Shown here: positions 46,938-55,943 of the stretch, one piece after another
Layout of the letters: each line of letters starts with the position of its first letter
Numbering within the stretch: position 1 is the stretch's first letter
From: Bacillus cereus ATCC 14579
Lineage (GTDB): Bacteria; Bacillota; Bacilli; Bacillales; Bacillaceae_G
Length of the DNA: 64,000 nucleotides
Reading direction: 5' to 3'
Assembly: GCF_000007825.1 (NCBI RefSeq)
Contig: NC_004722.1
Coordinates: 5,244,001 to 5,308,000 of the forward strand
The notes under the pieces: model-generated
The model's input: the letters and a program-made list of their open reading frames with translations, nothing else
The model's database searches: none
Told to the model about the DNA's origin: nothing
Program-made: the position numbers and the translations under genes

Positions 46938-46966
46938 ATTTTACGTTAACGTTAACTTTTCTGCAA
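46938..46966 (-). promoter_or_regulatory. MerR-type promoter and operator
   Basis: On the minus strand TTGCAG (46966-46961), a 17-base spacer and TAAAAT (46943-46938). The spacer contains the perfect palindrome GTTAACGTTAAC (46945-46956). Location between -35 and -10 is the standard MerR arrangement, though a 19-base spacer is more usual. Confidence 0.55.
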
Positions 46967-47060
46967 CTGTTAGACTTTTGTAAATGTTTGTCATATTCAA
47001 TTGTATTTTCCCTAAAGCAGTTTCATAATAAAAGAAAAGAGATAATAAGGAGAATTTCAC

Positions 47061-47786
47061 ATGAGTAAACCACTTATTTTCGCTCACCGCGGAGTAAAAG
47101 GAACACATCCCGAAAATACGATGATTGCCTTCCAAGAAGCAGAACGCATTGGTGCTCACGGAATTGAACTCGATGTCCACTTATCAAAAGATGGTGAACT
47201 TGTCGTAATTCACGATGAAACCGTCGATCGTACAACAAATGGCGTTGGACTTGTTTCTGAAAAAACGGTAGAGGAACTACAATTATTGGACGCTGGTAGC
47301 TATAAAGACCCTTCTTTCCATGAAGCAAAAATCCCAACGTTGCGTGAGGTTTTCATTTGGCTTTCCACAACGAACTTACAACTAAATATTGAATTAAAGA
47401 CAGATGTTATTCATTACCCAAATATTGAGGAAAAAGCTGTTGCACTTGTGCGTGAATATCATCTTTCTAATCAAATTGTATTTTCATCATTTAACCATGA
47501 CTCTGTTTCATTATTAGCAGAAATTGCTCCTGAAATCCCAAGAGCAATTTTATATGATACACCACTTACTGATCCAATTTCCGAAGCAAAACATAGAGAA
47601 GCAAGTGGATTACATCCAAACTTCCAGTTATTAACGAAAGAATTTGTGCAGTTAGCACAAGAGCAAGGATATGTTTTCCGTCCATATACAATTAACGAAT
47701 ACAAAGATTTACAAACTATGATTGATTATGGTGTAGATGTCATCATTACCGATTGGCCAGCACGTGCCTTTGAGCTCCTTTCTTAA
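47061..47786 (+). CDS. Glycerophosphodiester phosphodiesterase family protein
   Basis: 241 residues, cytoplasmic (no signal peptide), AAGGAG upstream. The GDPD catalytic residues are clear: FAHRGVKGTHPENT (His, Arg, Glu), GIELDVHLSKDGELVVIHDE (Glu, Asp, His), LNIELKTD (Glu, Lys) and the C-terminal VDVIITDWP. It hydrolyses glycerophosphodiesters to glycerol-3-phosphate and an alcohol. Single gene divergent from the MerR operon. Its terminator overlaps the stop codon. Confidence 0.92.
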   Translation: MSKPLIFAHRGVKGTHPENTMIAFQEAERIGAHGIELDVHLSKDGELVVIHDETVDRTTNGVGLVSEKTVEELQLLDAGSYKDPSFHEAKIPTLREVFIWLSTTNLQLNIELKTDVIHYPNIEEKAVALVREYHLSNQIVFSSFNHDSVSLLAEIAPEIPRAILYDTPLTDPISEAKHREASGLHPNFQLLTKEFVQLAQEQGYVFRPYTINEYKDLQTMIDYGVDVIITDWPARAFELLS

Positions 47787-47802
47787 TGGAAGGAGCTTTT
47801 TA
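47773..47802 (+). terminator. Terminator of the GDPD gene
   Basis: AGCTCCTT (47773-47780) pairs with AAGGAGCT (47790-47797), followed by T-tract. Confidence 0.8.
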
Positions 47803-47836
47803 TTTTCGAAATTTCATTGTTTAAAATAAACGAAAA

Positions 47837-47876
47837 CCCTCAATACTAATACAATAACGCTTGTATTAATGAGGGG
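47837..47876 (+). promoter_or_regulatory. Hairpin covering the pbpG ribosome binding site
   Basis: CCCTCA (47837-47842) plus TAATACAA pairs with TTGTATTA and TGAGGG (47861-47875), with a short bulge. The downstream strand contains the GAGGGG that appears to be the pbpG Shine-Dalgarno. Upstream, GTTTA (47819) and AATACTA (47842), 18 bases apart, weakly resemble a forespore promoter. Confidence 0.4.
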
Positions 47877-47886
47877 CTGAAAAAAG

Positions 47887-49938
47887 ATGGATCAAACTAT
47901 GAATCCAAAACTTAAAAAATATAAACGTCTTTTCTTCACCGCAATGTTTTCGTGCGTCCTTTTCTTCGTTTTTTCTTTTTTTGTTATTATTATAGTTGCA
48001 AAAATTATGGGACCTCCTCCTGTTGCGGTCCCGCAAACAAGCGTCTTTTACGCAAACGATGATACTGTTATTGGACAAAGTAACGAAATTCAAAAACGTT
48101 ACAATGTCTCTCTTAATGAAATTTCACCTTATGTAAAAGAAGCGACCCTTTCTATTGAAGATCAAAGATTTTATAAACATCACGGCTTCGATGTGAAACG
48201 GATTGCAGGTGCAATTGTTGCTGATTTAAAAGCGATGGCAAAGGTACAAGGAGCTAGTACAATTACACAACAATACGCGCGTAATCTGTATTTAGATCAT
48301 GATAAAACGTGGAAACGAAAATTATTAGAGGCAATGTACACTATCCGCCTTGAAGTAAACTATAATAAAAATCATATTTTAGAAGGATATTTAAATACAA
48401 TTTATTACGGACATGGCGCTTATGGCATCGAAGCTGCGTCCCGTCTATATTTCGATAAAACGGCAAAAGAGTTAACATTAGCAGAAGCTAGTATGCTGGC
48501 AGGTATCCCGAAAGGGCCAAGTGTCTATTCTCCCTTTTTGAAAGAGGATCGCGCTAAAGGACGACAAGCTCTCATATTAGATGAAATGGTGAAGCAAGGA
48601 TATATTACGAAGCAACAAGCAACCTTAGCGAAGAAAGAGACACTAACTTTTGCCTCATTAGATACGAAAAAAGTAGCAGAGGTCGCACCATATTTCCAAG
48701 ATGCTGTACAAGCTTCGCTTCTTCGTGATGTTGGATTAGACGAACAAGCTTTACAACGAGGTGGCTTACGAATTTATACAACGCTAGACCCTAAACTACA
48801 AGCTGTAGCAGAACAAGCTGTAAAAGATCATATACCTGACACAACAAACATACAAACTGCTCTCGTCTCTATGAATCCAACGACAGGTGAAGTGGCTGCT
48901 CTTGTTGGTGGAACTGATTATAATATGAGTCAATTTAACAGGGCTACACAAGCCGTTCGTCAGCCTGGTTCTACATTTAAGCCATTTCTATATTATGCGG
49001 CATTAGAACGAGGATTCACGCCTGCTACGCGCTTAAAAAGCGAATATACTGTATTCACCCTAGGTGACGGCGTTTCAAAGTATAAACCGAAGAACTATAA
49101 AGATTATTATGCAGATGATTTCGTAACGATGGCACAAGCTCTCGCAGTCTCTGATAACATTTATGCTGTGAAAACGAATTTGTTTTTAGGAGATGACACG
49201 CTAGCAAAAACAGCGAAACAATTTGGAATTAAAAGTGCATTAAAAGATGTGCCTTCTCTAGCTCTCGGTACATCACCAGTAAAACCAATTGAAATGGTTA
49301 ACGCTTATAGCATGTTCGCAAACGGTGGAAAAGAAGTAAAACCTACTTTCATTCGCCGCATTATGGATCATGAAGGAAATATATTATACGATGCTCATTT
49401 AGAGAGTAAACAAGTTCTCGACAAGAGCAAAGCATTTGTAATGGAAGAAATGATGACTGGTATGTTTAATAAGAAACTAAGCAGTTATGCTGCTGTAACT
49501 GGCCAATCGATGTTATCAAAATTATCAAGAACATATGCCGGCAAATCTGGTTCTACTGAAACGGATAGTTGGATGATCGGATTTACTCCGCAAATCGTAA
49601 CAGGTGTATGGGTCGGATATGATCAACCAAAATCTATTTCAAACGTAGCAGAACAGGGGTATGCGAAGAAAATATGGACTGATACGATGGAGAAGGGCTT
49701 AGATGGACAGCCTAAAAAAGAATTTAAACAACCAAGTGACGTCGTAGCGGTTAATATCAATCCAGAGAACGGTAAAATTGCTACAAAAAATTGTCCTATT
49801 TCTGTGAAAATGTATTTCGCTAAAGGTACCGAACCGACTGAATATTGTATGGATCACGTCGATGATAAAGAAGAATTTGAAAAAACAACTGAAGAAAAGA
49901 AAAAAACAAGTTGGTGGAAAAAATATCTTCCTTGGTAA
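47887..49938 (+). CDS. pbpG: Class A penicillin-binding protein (PBP2d, PbpG/YwhE)
   Basis: 683 residues with one N-terminal membrane helix (about 20-40). The glycosyltransferase-51 domain has the catalytic Glu in IEDQRFYKHHG and the GASTITQQYARNLYL, EGYLNTIYYGHGAYG and EASMLAGIPKGPSVYSPF blocks. The transpeptidase domain shows SxxK as GSTFKPFLYYA, SxN as AVSDNIYAVK, and KSG in YAGKSGSTETDSW. It makes and cross-links peptidoglycan. In B. subtilis this gene, beside ywhD, is expressed in the forespore and helps build the spore wall. Confidence 0.93.
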   Translation: MDQTMNPKLKKYKRLFFTAMFSCVLFFVFSFFVIIIVAKIMGPPPVAVPQTSVFYANDDTVIGQSNEIQKRYNVSLNEISPYVKEATLSIEDQRFYKHHGFDVKRIAGAIVADLKAMAKVQGASTITQQYARNLYLDHDKTWKRKLLEAMYTIRLEVNYNKNHILEGYLNTIYYGHGAYGIEAASRLYFDKTAKELTLAEASMLAGIPKGPSVYSPFLKEDRAKGRQALILDEMVKQGYITKQQATLAKKETLTFASLDTKKVAEVAPYFQDAVQASLLRDVGLDEQALQRGGLRIYTTLDPKLQAVAEQAVKDHIPDTTNIQTALVSMNPTTGEVAALVGGTDYNMSQFNRATQAVRQPGSTFKPFLYYAALERGFTPATRLKSEYTVFTLGDGVSKYKPKNYKDYYADDFVTMAQALAVSDNIYAVKTNLFLGDDTLAKTAKQFGIKSALKDVPSLALGTSPVKPIEMVNAYSMFANGGKEVKPTFIRRIMDHEGNILYDAHLESKQVLDKSKAFVMEEMMTGMFNKKLSSYAAVTGQSMLSKLSRTYAGKSGSTETDSWMIGFTPQIVTGVWVGYDQPKSISNVAEQGYAKKIWTDTMEKGLDGQPKKEFKQPSDVVAVNINPENGKIATKNCPISVKMYFAKGTEPTEYCMDHVDDKEEFEKTTEEKKKTSWWKKYLPW

Positions 49939-49940
49939 AA

Positions 49941-49976
49941 AAAATAGCTGACGGGCATCCGTCAGCTATTTTTTAT
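49941..49976. terminator. Bidirectional terminator between pbpG and ywhD
   Basis: A perfect 14-bp stem AAAATAGCTGACGG (49941-49954) with CCGTCAGCTATTTT (49959-49972). Confidence 0.9.
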
Positions 49977-50482
49977 TCACTTAATAATGCACGGCGCAAT
50001 TCTTCACTAGATTCGTTCCAAATCGCTTCATTATGTTCTTTCAAGAACGTACCAAGTACCTTTTTAGATGATTCATCCATATGGTCAACCATAATGTGAC
50101 GCTTCAATGATTTATCCATTTTATTTACGTGTTCTGGAAGTGATTTATATCCGCGGCGAATCTCACGGTCAACTGTCATTTCACAAGCTGTTACACCTGC
50201 GTAATACGCACCTGTCGCAGTTCTTTCAATTGTTACCCAAACAAGCCAAAATGGTTTTCCATTTGGAACTTCATCTTTATTTGTTAAAAACTTAATACCT
50301 TTTTCTACTGTACTACGCGCATGCATCGCACCGATATCAACGAATGCAGTCTTCTCTAGTACATCAACAAATACGGGTGAAATGTTTTCTAAGCTTAATG
50401 CTCCAACACCAAATCCACCATGTCCATCTGTTGAATCATTTTTCACGATATTAAAACCGATTTTTTTCTTTTTCTCTGTCAT
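49973..50482 (-). CDS. ywhD: YwhD family protein
   Basis: 169 residues from ATG 50482 (AGGAGG 9 bases upstream; the open frame begins at 50500). Soluble, no membrane helices. Conserved-looking segments are KKKIGFNIVKNDSTDGHGGFGVGAL and FVDIGAMHARSTVEKGIKFL. Matches B. subtilis YwhD by position, between pbpG and ywhC. The function is unknown. Confidence 0.85.
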   Translation of the reverse strand: MTEKKKKIGFNIVKNDSTDGHGGFGVGALSLENISPVFVDVLEKTAFVDIGAMHARSTVEKGIKFLTNKDEVPNGKPFWLVWVTIERTATGAYYAGVTACEMTVDREIRRGYKSLPEHVNKMDKSLKRHIMVDHMDESSKKVLGTFLKEHNEAIWNESSEELRRALLSE

Positions 50483-50507
50483 ATGTAAAATCCTCCTCAC
50501 TTAAAAA

Positions 50508-51182
50508 TTATAAAAGGCCAAAAATAGGCGCAATGATGCTGTCTAAAAATACAAATACATGCGGAATAACTACCTGGAAAATAGGTTGAATTGTGTAATT
50601 ACTAAGCGGTGTAATAACGAGAATTAATAACGCAATTGCCCCGTATTTTTCATACTGTGTCATTTTCGCGCGAATATTTGCTGGCGCTAAATCTTCCACA
50701 ACTCGATATCCATCAAGTGGCGGGATCGGTAATAAGTTAAATACAAGTAAAACGATATTCAGCATAATAAAAATCTGGAAAAATTGAGCTAACGTATCTG
50801 CCACTGCAGATGGAATTGAGTATAATACACCAAATTTTAATAAGCTATACCAAATAATTAAACCAATTGCACTTAAAATTAAGTTACTAATCGGCCCTGC
50901 AATTGACACTAATATACCTGCCAGACGCGGTCTTTTAAAGTTATATGGATTAACAGGAACTGGTCTTGCCCAACCGAATCCAAGAATTAATACTGCAATC
51001 AAACCGATAAGGTCTAAATGGGCCATCGGTGATAACGTTAAACGCCCTTGTCTCTTTGCTGTATCGTCCCCAAATTTATATGCAACATATGCATGTGCAA
51101 ATTCATGAACGGATAGTGCAATAATAATTGCCATTGCTACTAACGGAATTTCGTGCAATGGATATCTAAATAACTGATCCAT
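50508..51182 (-). CDS. ywhC: Site-2 protease-type M50 membrane metalloprotease (YwhC)
   Basis: 224 residues with about five membrane segments. The zinc-binding motif HEFAH lies in ALSVHEFAHAYVAYKFGD (about residue 27-31), and the third ligand Asp in NLLPIPPLDGYRVVEDL. This is the compact M50 family (Rv0359/YwhC type) without a PDZ domain. Substrates are unknown; relatives cleave anti-sigma factors or signal peptides within the membrane. Probably co-transcribed with ywhD (25-base gap). Confidence 0.9.
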   Translation of the reverse strand: MDQLFRYPLHEIPLVAMAIIIALSVHEFAHAYVAYKFGDDTAKRQGRLTLSPMAHLDLIGLIAVLILGFGWARPVPVNPYNFKRPRLAGILVSIAGPISNLILSAIGLIIWYSLLKFGVLYSIPSAVADTLAQFFQIFIMLNIVLLVFNLLPIPPLDGYRVVEDLAPANIRAKMTQYEKYGAIALLILVITPLSNYTIQPIFQVVIPHVFVFLDSIIAPIFGLL

Positions 51183-51294
51183 ACTTCATCTCCTCTTCCA
51201 TATGTCAAAAAAAGAAATTATTTGTTTTTTCGATTGTTCTTCCCCATAATCCGCTATAATAAGAGTGTAACTTACATAAAAGGAGCGATTGTAC

Positions 51295-51480
51295 ATGCCA
51301 TACGTAACAGTGAAAATGCTAGAAGGACGCACAGAAGAACAAAAGAAAGCTCTTGCTGAGAAAGTAACAGCAGCAGTAAGCGAAACAACTGGTGCTCCTG
51401 AAGAAAACATCGTTGTTTTCATCGAAGAAATGTCTAAAAACCATTATGCAGTTGGCGGAAAACGCTTAAGCGACAAATAA
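51295..51480 (+). CDS. ywhB: 4-oxalocrotonate tautomerase-like protein (YwhB)
   Basis: 61 residues. After Met removal the N-terminal Pro (MPYVTVKMLEGRT) is the catalytic base of the tautomerase superfamily; the two basic Arg-like positions near residue 11 and the C-terminal KNHYAVGGKRLSDK fit the family. AAGGAGCGA precedes the ATG. The in vivo substrate is unknown; B. subtilis YwhB tautomerises 2-hydroxymuconate and phenylenolpyruvate in vitro. Confidence 0.9.
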   Translation: MPYVTVKMLEGRTEEQKKALAEKVTAAVSETTGAPEENIVVFIEEMSKNHYAVGGKRLSDK

Positions 51481-51494
51481 TTTCAAGTTTTTTC

Positions 51495-51526
51495 ATAAGA
51501 AGCAGCCATTAGCTGCTTCTTATTTC
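51495..51526. terminator. Bidirectional terminator between ywhB and ywfO
   Basis: ATAAGAAGCAGC (51495-51506) with GCTGCTTCTTAT (51512-51523). Confidence 0.85.
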
Positions 51527-52824
51527 TTTCCTTCTAACAACTCAATAATTCTCTCTTTATATTTTCCTTTTCTTCCATCTTCATAGATTAAATCATGTGG
51601 ATAGAATAGCTTTTGATCCGTTCTTTTCTTACCTGTAATCGCCTCAACAATATCCGACTCACGTGAAAGCTCTCTAAGCTCTCCGTTTGGCATAAGAAGT
51701 AGGATTGGTAGACGCTCTTCTTCTTCTCCTGCACGATAAAAGTCATACGGTAAGTCTGATGTTGAATCAACTACTAAATAATACTCCGGATCAAGTCCAA
51801 TCTTTTTAAATAAACTACTTAATTCCATCCAATTATCTAAACCGTGTTTATCTGTAAACTCTACATATTTAAATAGATTTCGATTCATAAAACGGCGGCA
51901 TAAATCGCTTAAAATTGGATCTTCTTCTTCCTGCCATACTTGGAAGTAGTAATACATAACGTTCTCGTCTAACTTTAAATAATCCTCTACTGTTACTTCT
52001 TCTTCAAATAAAGAATAGAAATGAACAGGATGATTTTTGAATGTATAATACTTCTCGTGCAGTGATTTCGCACGGTGTAAAATCTTCGTTAAAATAACTT
52101 CTGCACTTCGCGTTACTGGGTGGAAATATACTTGCCAATACATTTGATAACGACTCATAATGTAATGCTCAACAGCATGCATACCACTATTTTTAATGAC
52201 TACTTGATCCCCATACGGGCGCATTACACGCAGTATACGTTCCATATCGAAGTTTCCGTACTTTACGCCTGTAAAATAAGCATCTCTTAATAAATAATCC
52301 ATACGATCCGCATCAATTTGGCTCGAAATCATACTAATTGCTAATTTATTAGTAGACGTTTTTGCAATTACATCTGCTACCTTTTGTGGAAACTCCTTAT
52401 CAACACGACTTAATACATCATTAATCTCCGTATTGCCAACAATAATCTTTTGCGTAAATTTCTCATGATCTAATGAAAATACTTTTTCAAACGAGTGAGA
52501 AAATGGGCCGTGACCGACATCATGAAGTAATGCCGCACATAAACATAACAATCTATCTTCAGCATTCCAATTTGGTCTGCCATCAAACACATCATCAATC
52601 ATACGACGAATAATTTCGTATACACCTAACGAATGAGTAAAGCGACTATGCTCTGCACCGTGAAATGTAAAAAATGTCGTTCCAAGCTGCTTAATACGGC
52701 GCAAGCGTTGAAATTCTTTCGTTCCGATTAAATCCCAAATAACACGATCACGCACGTGCACATATTTATGTACTGGGTCTTTAAACACTTTTGTTTCGCT
52801 GAGTTTGTCGTTTAAATATACCAC
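51520..52824 (-). CDS. ywfO: HD-domain phosphohydrolase YwfO (dNTPase-like)
   Basis: 434 residues, start GTG 52824. The N-terminal HD domain has the metal ligands in AEHSRFTHSLGVYEI (His), LLCLCAALLHDVGHGPFSHSFE (His-Asp) and ISSQIDADRMDYLLRDAYFTGV (Asp), the pattern of dGTPase/SAMHD1-like enzymes. It probably hydrolyses dNTPs to nucleosides and triphosphate; the E. faecalis homologue (EF1143) is such an enzyme. The C-terminal half (about 230-434) is family-specific. Confidence 0.9.
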   Translation of the reverse strand: MVYLNDKLSETKVFKDPVHKYVHVRDRVIWDLIGTKEFQRLRRIKQLGTTFFTFHGAEHSRFTHSLGVYEIIRRMIDDVFDGRPNWNAEDRLLCLCAALLHDVGHGPFSHSFEKVFSLDHEKFTQKIIVGNTEINDVLSRVDKEFPQKVADVIAKTSTNKLAISMISSQIDADRMDYLLRDAYFTGVKYGNFDMERILRVMRPYGDQVVIKNSGMHAVEHYIMSRYQMYWQVYFHPVTRSAEVILTKILHRAKSLHEKYYTFKNHPVHFYSLFEEEVTVEDYLKLDENVMYYYFQVWQEEEDPILSDLCRRFMNRNLFKYVEFTDKHGLDNWMELSSLFKKIGLDPEYYLVVDSTSDLPYDFYRAGEEEERLPILLLMPNGELRELSRESDIVEAITGKKRTDQKLFYPHDLIYEDGRKGKYKERIIELLEGKK

Positions 52825-52928
52825 TTTCCGACATCCCCCTTTCTTTACTACATTCTTACTTTATATTATAAACGAAATGAGAAACAGAAAGAAATGAAAG
52901 ACTGTATTAATTCCCTTTATAAAAAGAA

Positions 52929-52960
52929 AAAATCACCTTTACCGAAGTAAAAGTGATTTC
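52929..52960. terminator. Terminator of the siderophore transport operon
   Basis: AAATCACCTTTAC (52930-52942) with GTAAAAGTGATTT (52947-52959), one G-T pair. Loop TTCG on the minus strand, followed there by a T-rich run. Located just after the restored stop of the binding-protein gene. Confidence 0.85.
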
Positions 52961-52969
52961 CTTTATACA

Positions 52970-53909
52970 TTATTTACCTAAAACGAATTCAGCAACTTCG
53001 TCTAAGATCATATCTTTCCCAAGTGGGAAGTAACCTTTGTTTAAGTCTTCATTTTTAATTGTGAATACGTGGTTGTTTTTAACAGCGTTCATGTTTTTCC
53101 AAATTGATTCTTCTTGGAATTCTTTCAAAGCGCTGAGAACCGTCACCAGTTGTAAATACGAATAAGTAATCTGGGTTGTAATCGATTAAAGCTTCTTTTT
53201 GTACTTGTACTAGTGGTTTATCAGTTGGTGTACCTTTAACTGCTGGTAGTTTTAAGTCATTAAAGATTACGCTACCGTAACCGTAGTCACCGTATACGCG
53301 GAAAGCATTTGGATATGCAGCCATTTTCATAAATGTTGCTTCACCAGTTTTAGCGACGATTTTGTCATGTAATTTGCTTGCTTTTTCATCATACTTTTTG
53401 AACCATTCTTTTGTTTCTTTTTCTTTACCGAAGATTTGACCTACTTCTTCAAATTTTGGACGCCATTGATCTAATGGAGTGTTTAACATAACTGTTGGTG
53501 CAATTTTAGATAATTGATCATAAATCTTTTCTTGACGATTATTTACAAGAATTAAATCTGGTTTTGCAGCAGCTACTGCTTCGATGTTAATTTTATCGCC
53601 CCAAGCAGAACCAACTGGTTTAACGTCTTTTAGTTTCTTTTCAATATGTGCATCAATTTTTTCTTGAGATGTATTAGCAGTAATAACCGGTTTCATACCG
53701 AAAATTAATAATTCTTCTGTTGAACCACTAAGGTCAGCAATTTTCTTTGGGTTTGCAGGAATTTTAATTTCCCCTTTTGCATGTTTTACAGTGCGCTCTT
53801 CAGTCTTTGCATCTGCTTTCTTTTCTTCTTCTTTGTTAGAACAAGCTGCAAATAGTACAGAAGTCACAACTAGTACCATTGCTAATAGTGCCATTTTAAA
53901 ATTCTTCAT
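52970..53909 (-). CDS. Iron-siderophore ABC transporter substrate-binding lipoprotein, frameshifted
   Basis: Class III periplasmic-binding-type lipoprotein. Signal peptide with lipobox VLFAACSNK (lipidated Cys about 23); then GEIKIPANPKKIADLSGSTEELLIFGMKPVI, KPVGSAWGDKINIEAVAAAKPDLILV and IDYNPDYLFVFTTGDG, typical of FecB/YfiY-like proteins. The open frame stops at 53079 after a shifted tail. Deleting one base at about 53126 restores RFKEFQEESIWKNMNAVKNN and NEDLNKGYFPLGKDMILDEVAEFVLGK, stop at 52970, 312 residues. As read, the C-terminal lobe is truncated. Last gene of the operon, 189 bases after the ATPase. Confidence 0.88.
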
Positions 53910-53971
53910 GTTCCCACTCCTTCTAGCTGTATTTATCTTATAAGTTACAACGAACTATAAGAAACAAAGAT

Positions 53972-54003
53972 AACAATTAATTAATATATATTTATTAATT
54001 GTT
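53972..54003. repeat. AT-rich inverted repeat before the binding-protein gene
   Basis: AACAATTAAT (53972-53981) and ATTAATTGTT (53994-54003) are perfect inverted repeats with a 12-base AT-only centre. It could be a binding site or a hairpin that sets a separate expression level for the binding protein. Confidence 0.4.
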
Positions 54004-54073
54004 GTTAATAACCCATTCTAACGGGCGTTCAACTTCCCATTCTTATATAAGAAGCTCAACGTCCATTAGAAGT

Positions 54074-54092
54074 CCCCCTCTTCACGAGGGGG
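54074..54092. other. GC-rich hairpin after the ATPase gene
   Basis: CCCCCTC (54074-54080) and GAGGGGG (54086-54092) with a 5-base loop. It lies in the ATPase/binding-protein gap and has no T-run, so it is more likely an mRNA-stabilising or processing structure than a terminator. Confidence 0.5.
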
Positions 54093-54098
54093 TTCTAC

Positions 54099-54911
54099 TT
54101 ATGCTTTTTTACGCAATTGATTACTAATCATCGCTAAATCATATGTTAAACAAATTGGCTTACAGTTTACTGGACATGGAACGATTTGAGCTTCAATCTC
54201 AAATACGTTACGAAGTGTTTCACTTGTCATAACTTCATCTGGCGTTCCTTGTTTCATTAACTTACCTGCTTTTAATGCAATCATATGATCGGAGAAACGA
54301 GAAGCGTGATTTAAGTCATGGATAACCATAACAATCGTTCTACCTTCTTCTTCATTTAACTTTTTCAATAAGTTTAATACTTCTAATTGATGAGCCATAT
54401 CTAAGTACGTCGTTGGTTCATCCAATACAAGTAATTCTGTTCCTTGTGCAAGAGCCATTGCAATCCAAACACGTTGACGTTGACCGCCTGATAGCGCTTC
54501 TGCTGGACGATTCGCAAATTCTTTCATTCCTGTCACTTCAAGTGCCCAGTTAATATAGCGATAATCCTCTTCTTTCAACGTGCCAAACCCTTTTTGATGA
54601 GGGAATCTTCCATATGACACAAGCTCAAATACAGTAAGACCCGTTGGCACTTCTGCAGTTTGTGGTAAAATCGCCATTTTCTTTGCAATTTCTTTCGTTG
54701 GCTGTTTCTCAATTGCTTTTCCGTCAAGATAAACAGTACCTTGCTTTGCCTTCAAAATACGAGACGCCGTTTTTAATAATGTGGACTTCCCACAACCATT
54801 TGGTCCAATAATTGTTGTAATTTTCCCTTCCGGAATTTCAACTGTTAATCCATCAATAATTAAACCTTCATTATAGCCAACCGATACCGCATCCACCGCT
54901 AAAGTTGCCAT
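54099..54911 (-). CDS. Iron-siderophore ABC transporter ATPase (YusV-like)
   Basis: 270 residues. Walker A GPNGCGKSTLLKT, Q-loop in ILPQTAEVP, signature LSGGQRQRVWIAMALAQ, Walker B LLVLDEPTTYLDMAHQ, H-loop VIHDLNHASRFSD. The C-terminus VPCPVNCKPICLTYDL resembles FecE/YusV-type siderophore ATPases. Located 15 bases after the second permease; powers import through the two permeases encoded just upstream. Confidence 0.93.
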   Translation of the reverse strand: MATLAVDAVSVGYNEGLIIDGLTVEIPEGKITTIIGPNGCGKSTLLKTASRILKAKQGTVYLDGKAIEKQPTKEIAKKMAILPQTAEVPTGLTVFELVSYGRFPHQKGFGTLKEEDYRYINWALEVTGMKEFANRPAEALSGGQRQRVWIAMALAQGTELLVLDEPTTYLDMAHQLEVLNLLKKLNEEEGRTIVMVIHDLNHASRFSDHMIALKAGKLMKQGTPDEVMTSETLRNVFEIEAQIVPCPVNCKPICLTYDLAMISNQLRKKA

Positions 54912-54926
54912 ACGAAAAGCCTCCCT

Positions 54927-55943
54927 TTATTTTGTCCTCATAAGTAAATAAATAAAATACGGTGCACCAATTACAGAAATAACAAGACCGACTGGTATTT
55001 CTGAAGTTGTTAGTACACTTCTTGAAATTACGTCTGCGAATAAAAGTAAAAACGTTCCTATTAGCGCAGCTGTGGGCAACATAATTTGATGTTTACCACC
55101 AACAAGGCGCCTTGCTAAATGCGGGGCCATTAAACCGATAAAGCCAATTCCGCCGGCAACAGCAACAGATGCCCCTGCTAAACAAACTGCAATAAATAAT
55201 AATTTACGTCTTTCTTTTTCTACGTTTACACCAAGGCCAACTGCTGTAGAATCGCCTAGGTTCATTACATTTAATATGTGTGCTTTACTTATAGCAAGCG
55301 GTAAGAAAATAACCATCCATGGAAGTACACTTAATACGAATTTCCAATCTGTACCCCATAGACTTCCCGCCAGCCAAATCGTAGCAAAACGAAAATCGTT
55401 AGATGTCATCTTCATAGAGAAAATTAAACTAACAGCTCCAAATCCAGCTGCAACGGCAATACCGACTAGTATTAATCGAGTCGATGAAACGCCGTCTTTC
55501 CATGCTAGTAAATAAATAATTACCGCTGCTAATATCGCTCCAACTAGTGCGAAGAATGGGAGAATGAATACAGATAAAAATGTACCAGTCCCTACTTTCC
55601 CGAAGAAGAAGTAGACGAATATAACAACTGTTAATCCCGCTCCAGCATTAATACCTATAATACCTGGATCAGCAAGAGGATTTCGTGATAAACCTTGCAA
55701 AATCGCGCCTGACATAGCTAAAGCAGATCCGACTAGTATAGCAATTACCATACGCGGCATACGGAATTCAAATAAAATAACAGACTGATCTTCAGCCCCT
55801 AGTCCAACCAATGACTTTAATACGTCCATTGGCGGGATTTTAAAAGTTCCTGTATTTAAACTAATAAGAAATATAGAAACGATTAGTCCTACTAAAATCG
55901 TTAATATAGAAATGTTCTTTTTTGTTAAGACACTCGTCCTCAC
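54927..55943 (-). CDS. Iron-siderophore ABC permease (FecCD family), second subunit
   Basis: 338 residues, about nine or ten membrane helices. FecCD signatures are FEFRMPRMVIAILVGSALAMSGAILQGLSRNPLADPGIIGINAGAGL and GGIGFIGLMAPHLARRLVG. Its ATG overlaps the end of the first permease gene by 4 bases. Forms a heterodimer with the upstream permease, as in the YfiZ/YfhA or FeuBC systems. Confidence 0.92.
   Translation of the reverse strand: MRTSVLTKKNISILTILVGLIVSIFLISLNTGTFKIPPMDVLKSLVGLGAEDQSVILFEFRMPRMVIAILVGSALAMSGAILQGLSRNPLADPGIIGINAGAGLTVVIFVYFFFGKVGTGTFLSVFILPFFALVGAILAAVIIYLLAWKDGVSSTRLILVGIAVAAGFGAVSLIFSMKMTSNDFRFATIWLAGSLWGTDWKFVLSVLPWMVIFLPLAISKAHILNVMNLGDSTAVGLGVNVEKERRKLLFIAVCLAGASVAVAGGIGFIGLMAPHLARRLVGGKHQIMLPTAALIGTFLLLFADVISRSVLTTSEIPVGLVISVIGAPYFIYLLMRTK

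Noticed and set aside
47061..47786. Leftward frames overlapping the GDPD gene
   Set aside because: The rightward frame has the full set of GDPD catalytic residues; the others have no motifs or ribosome sites.
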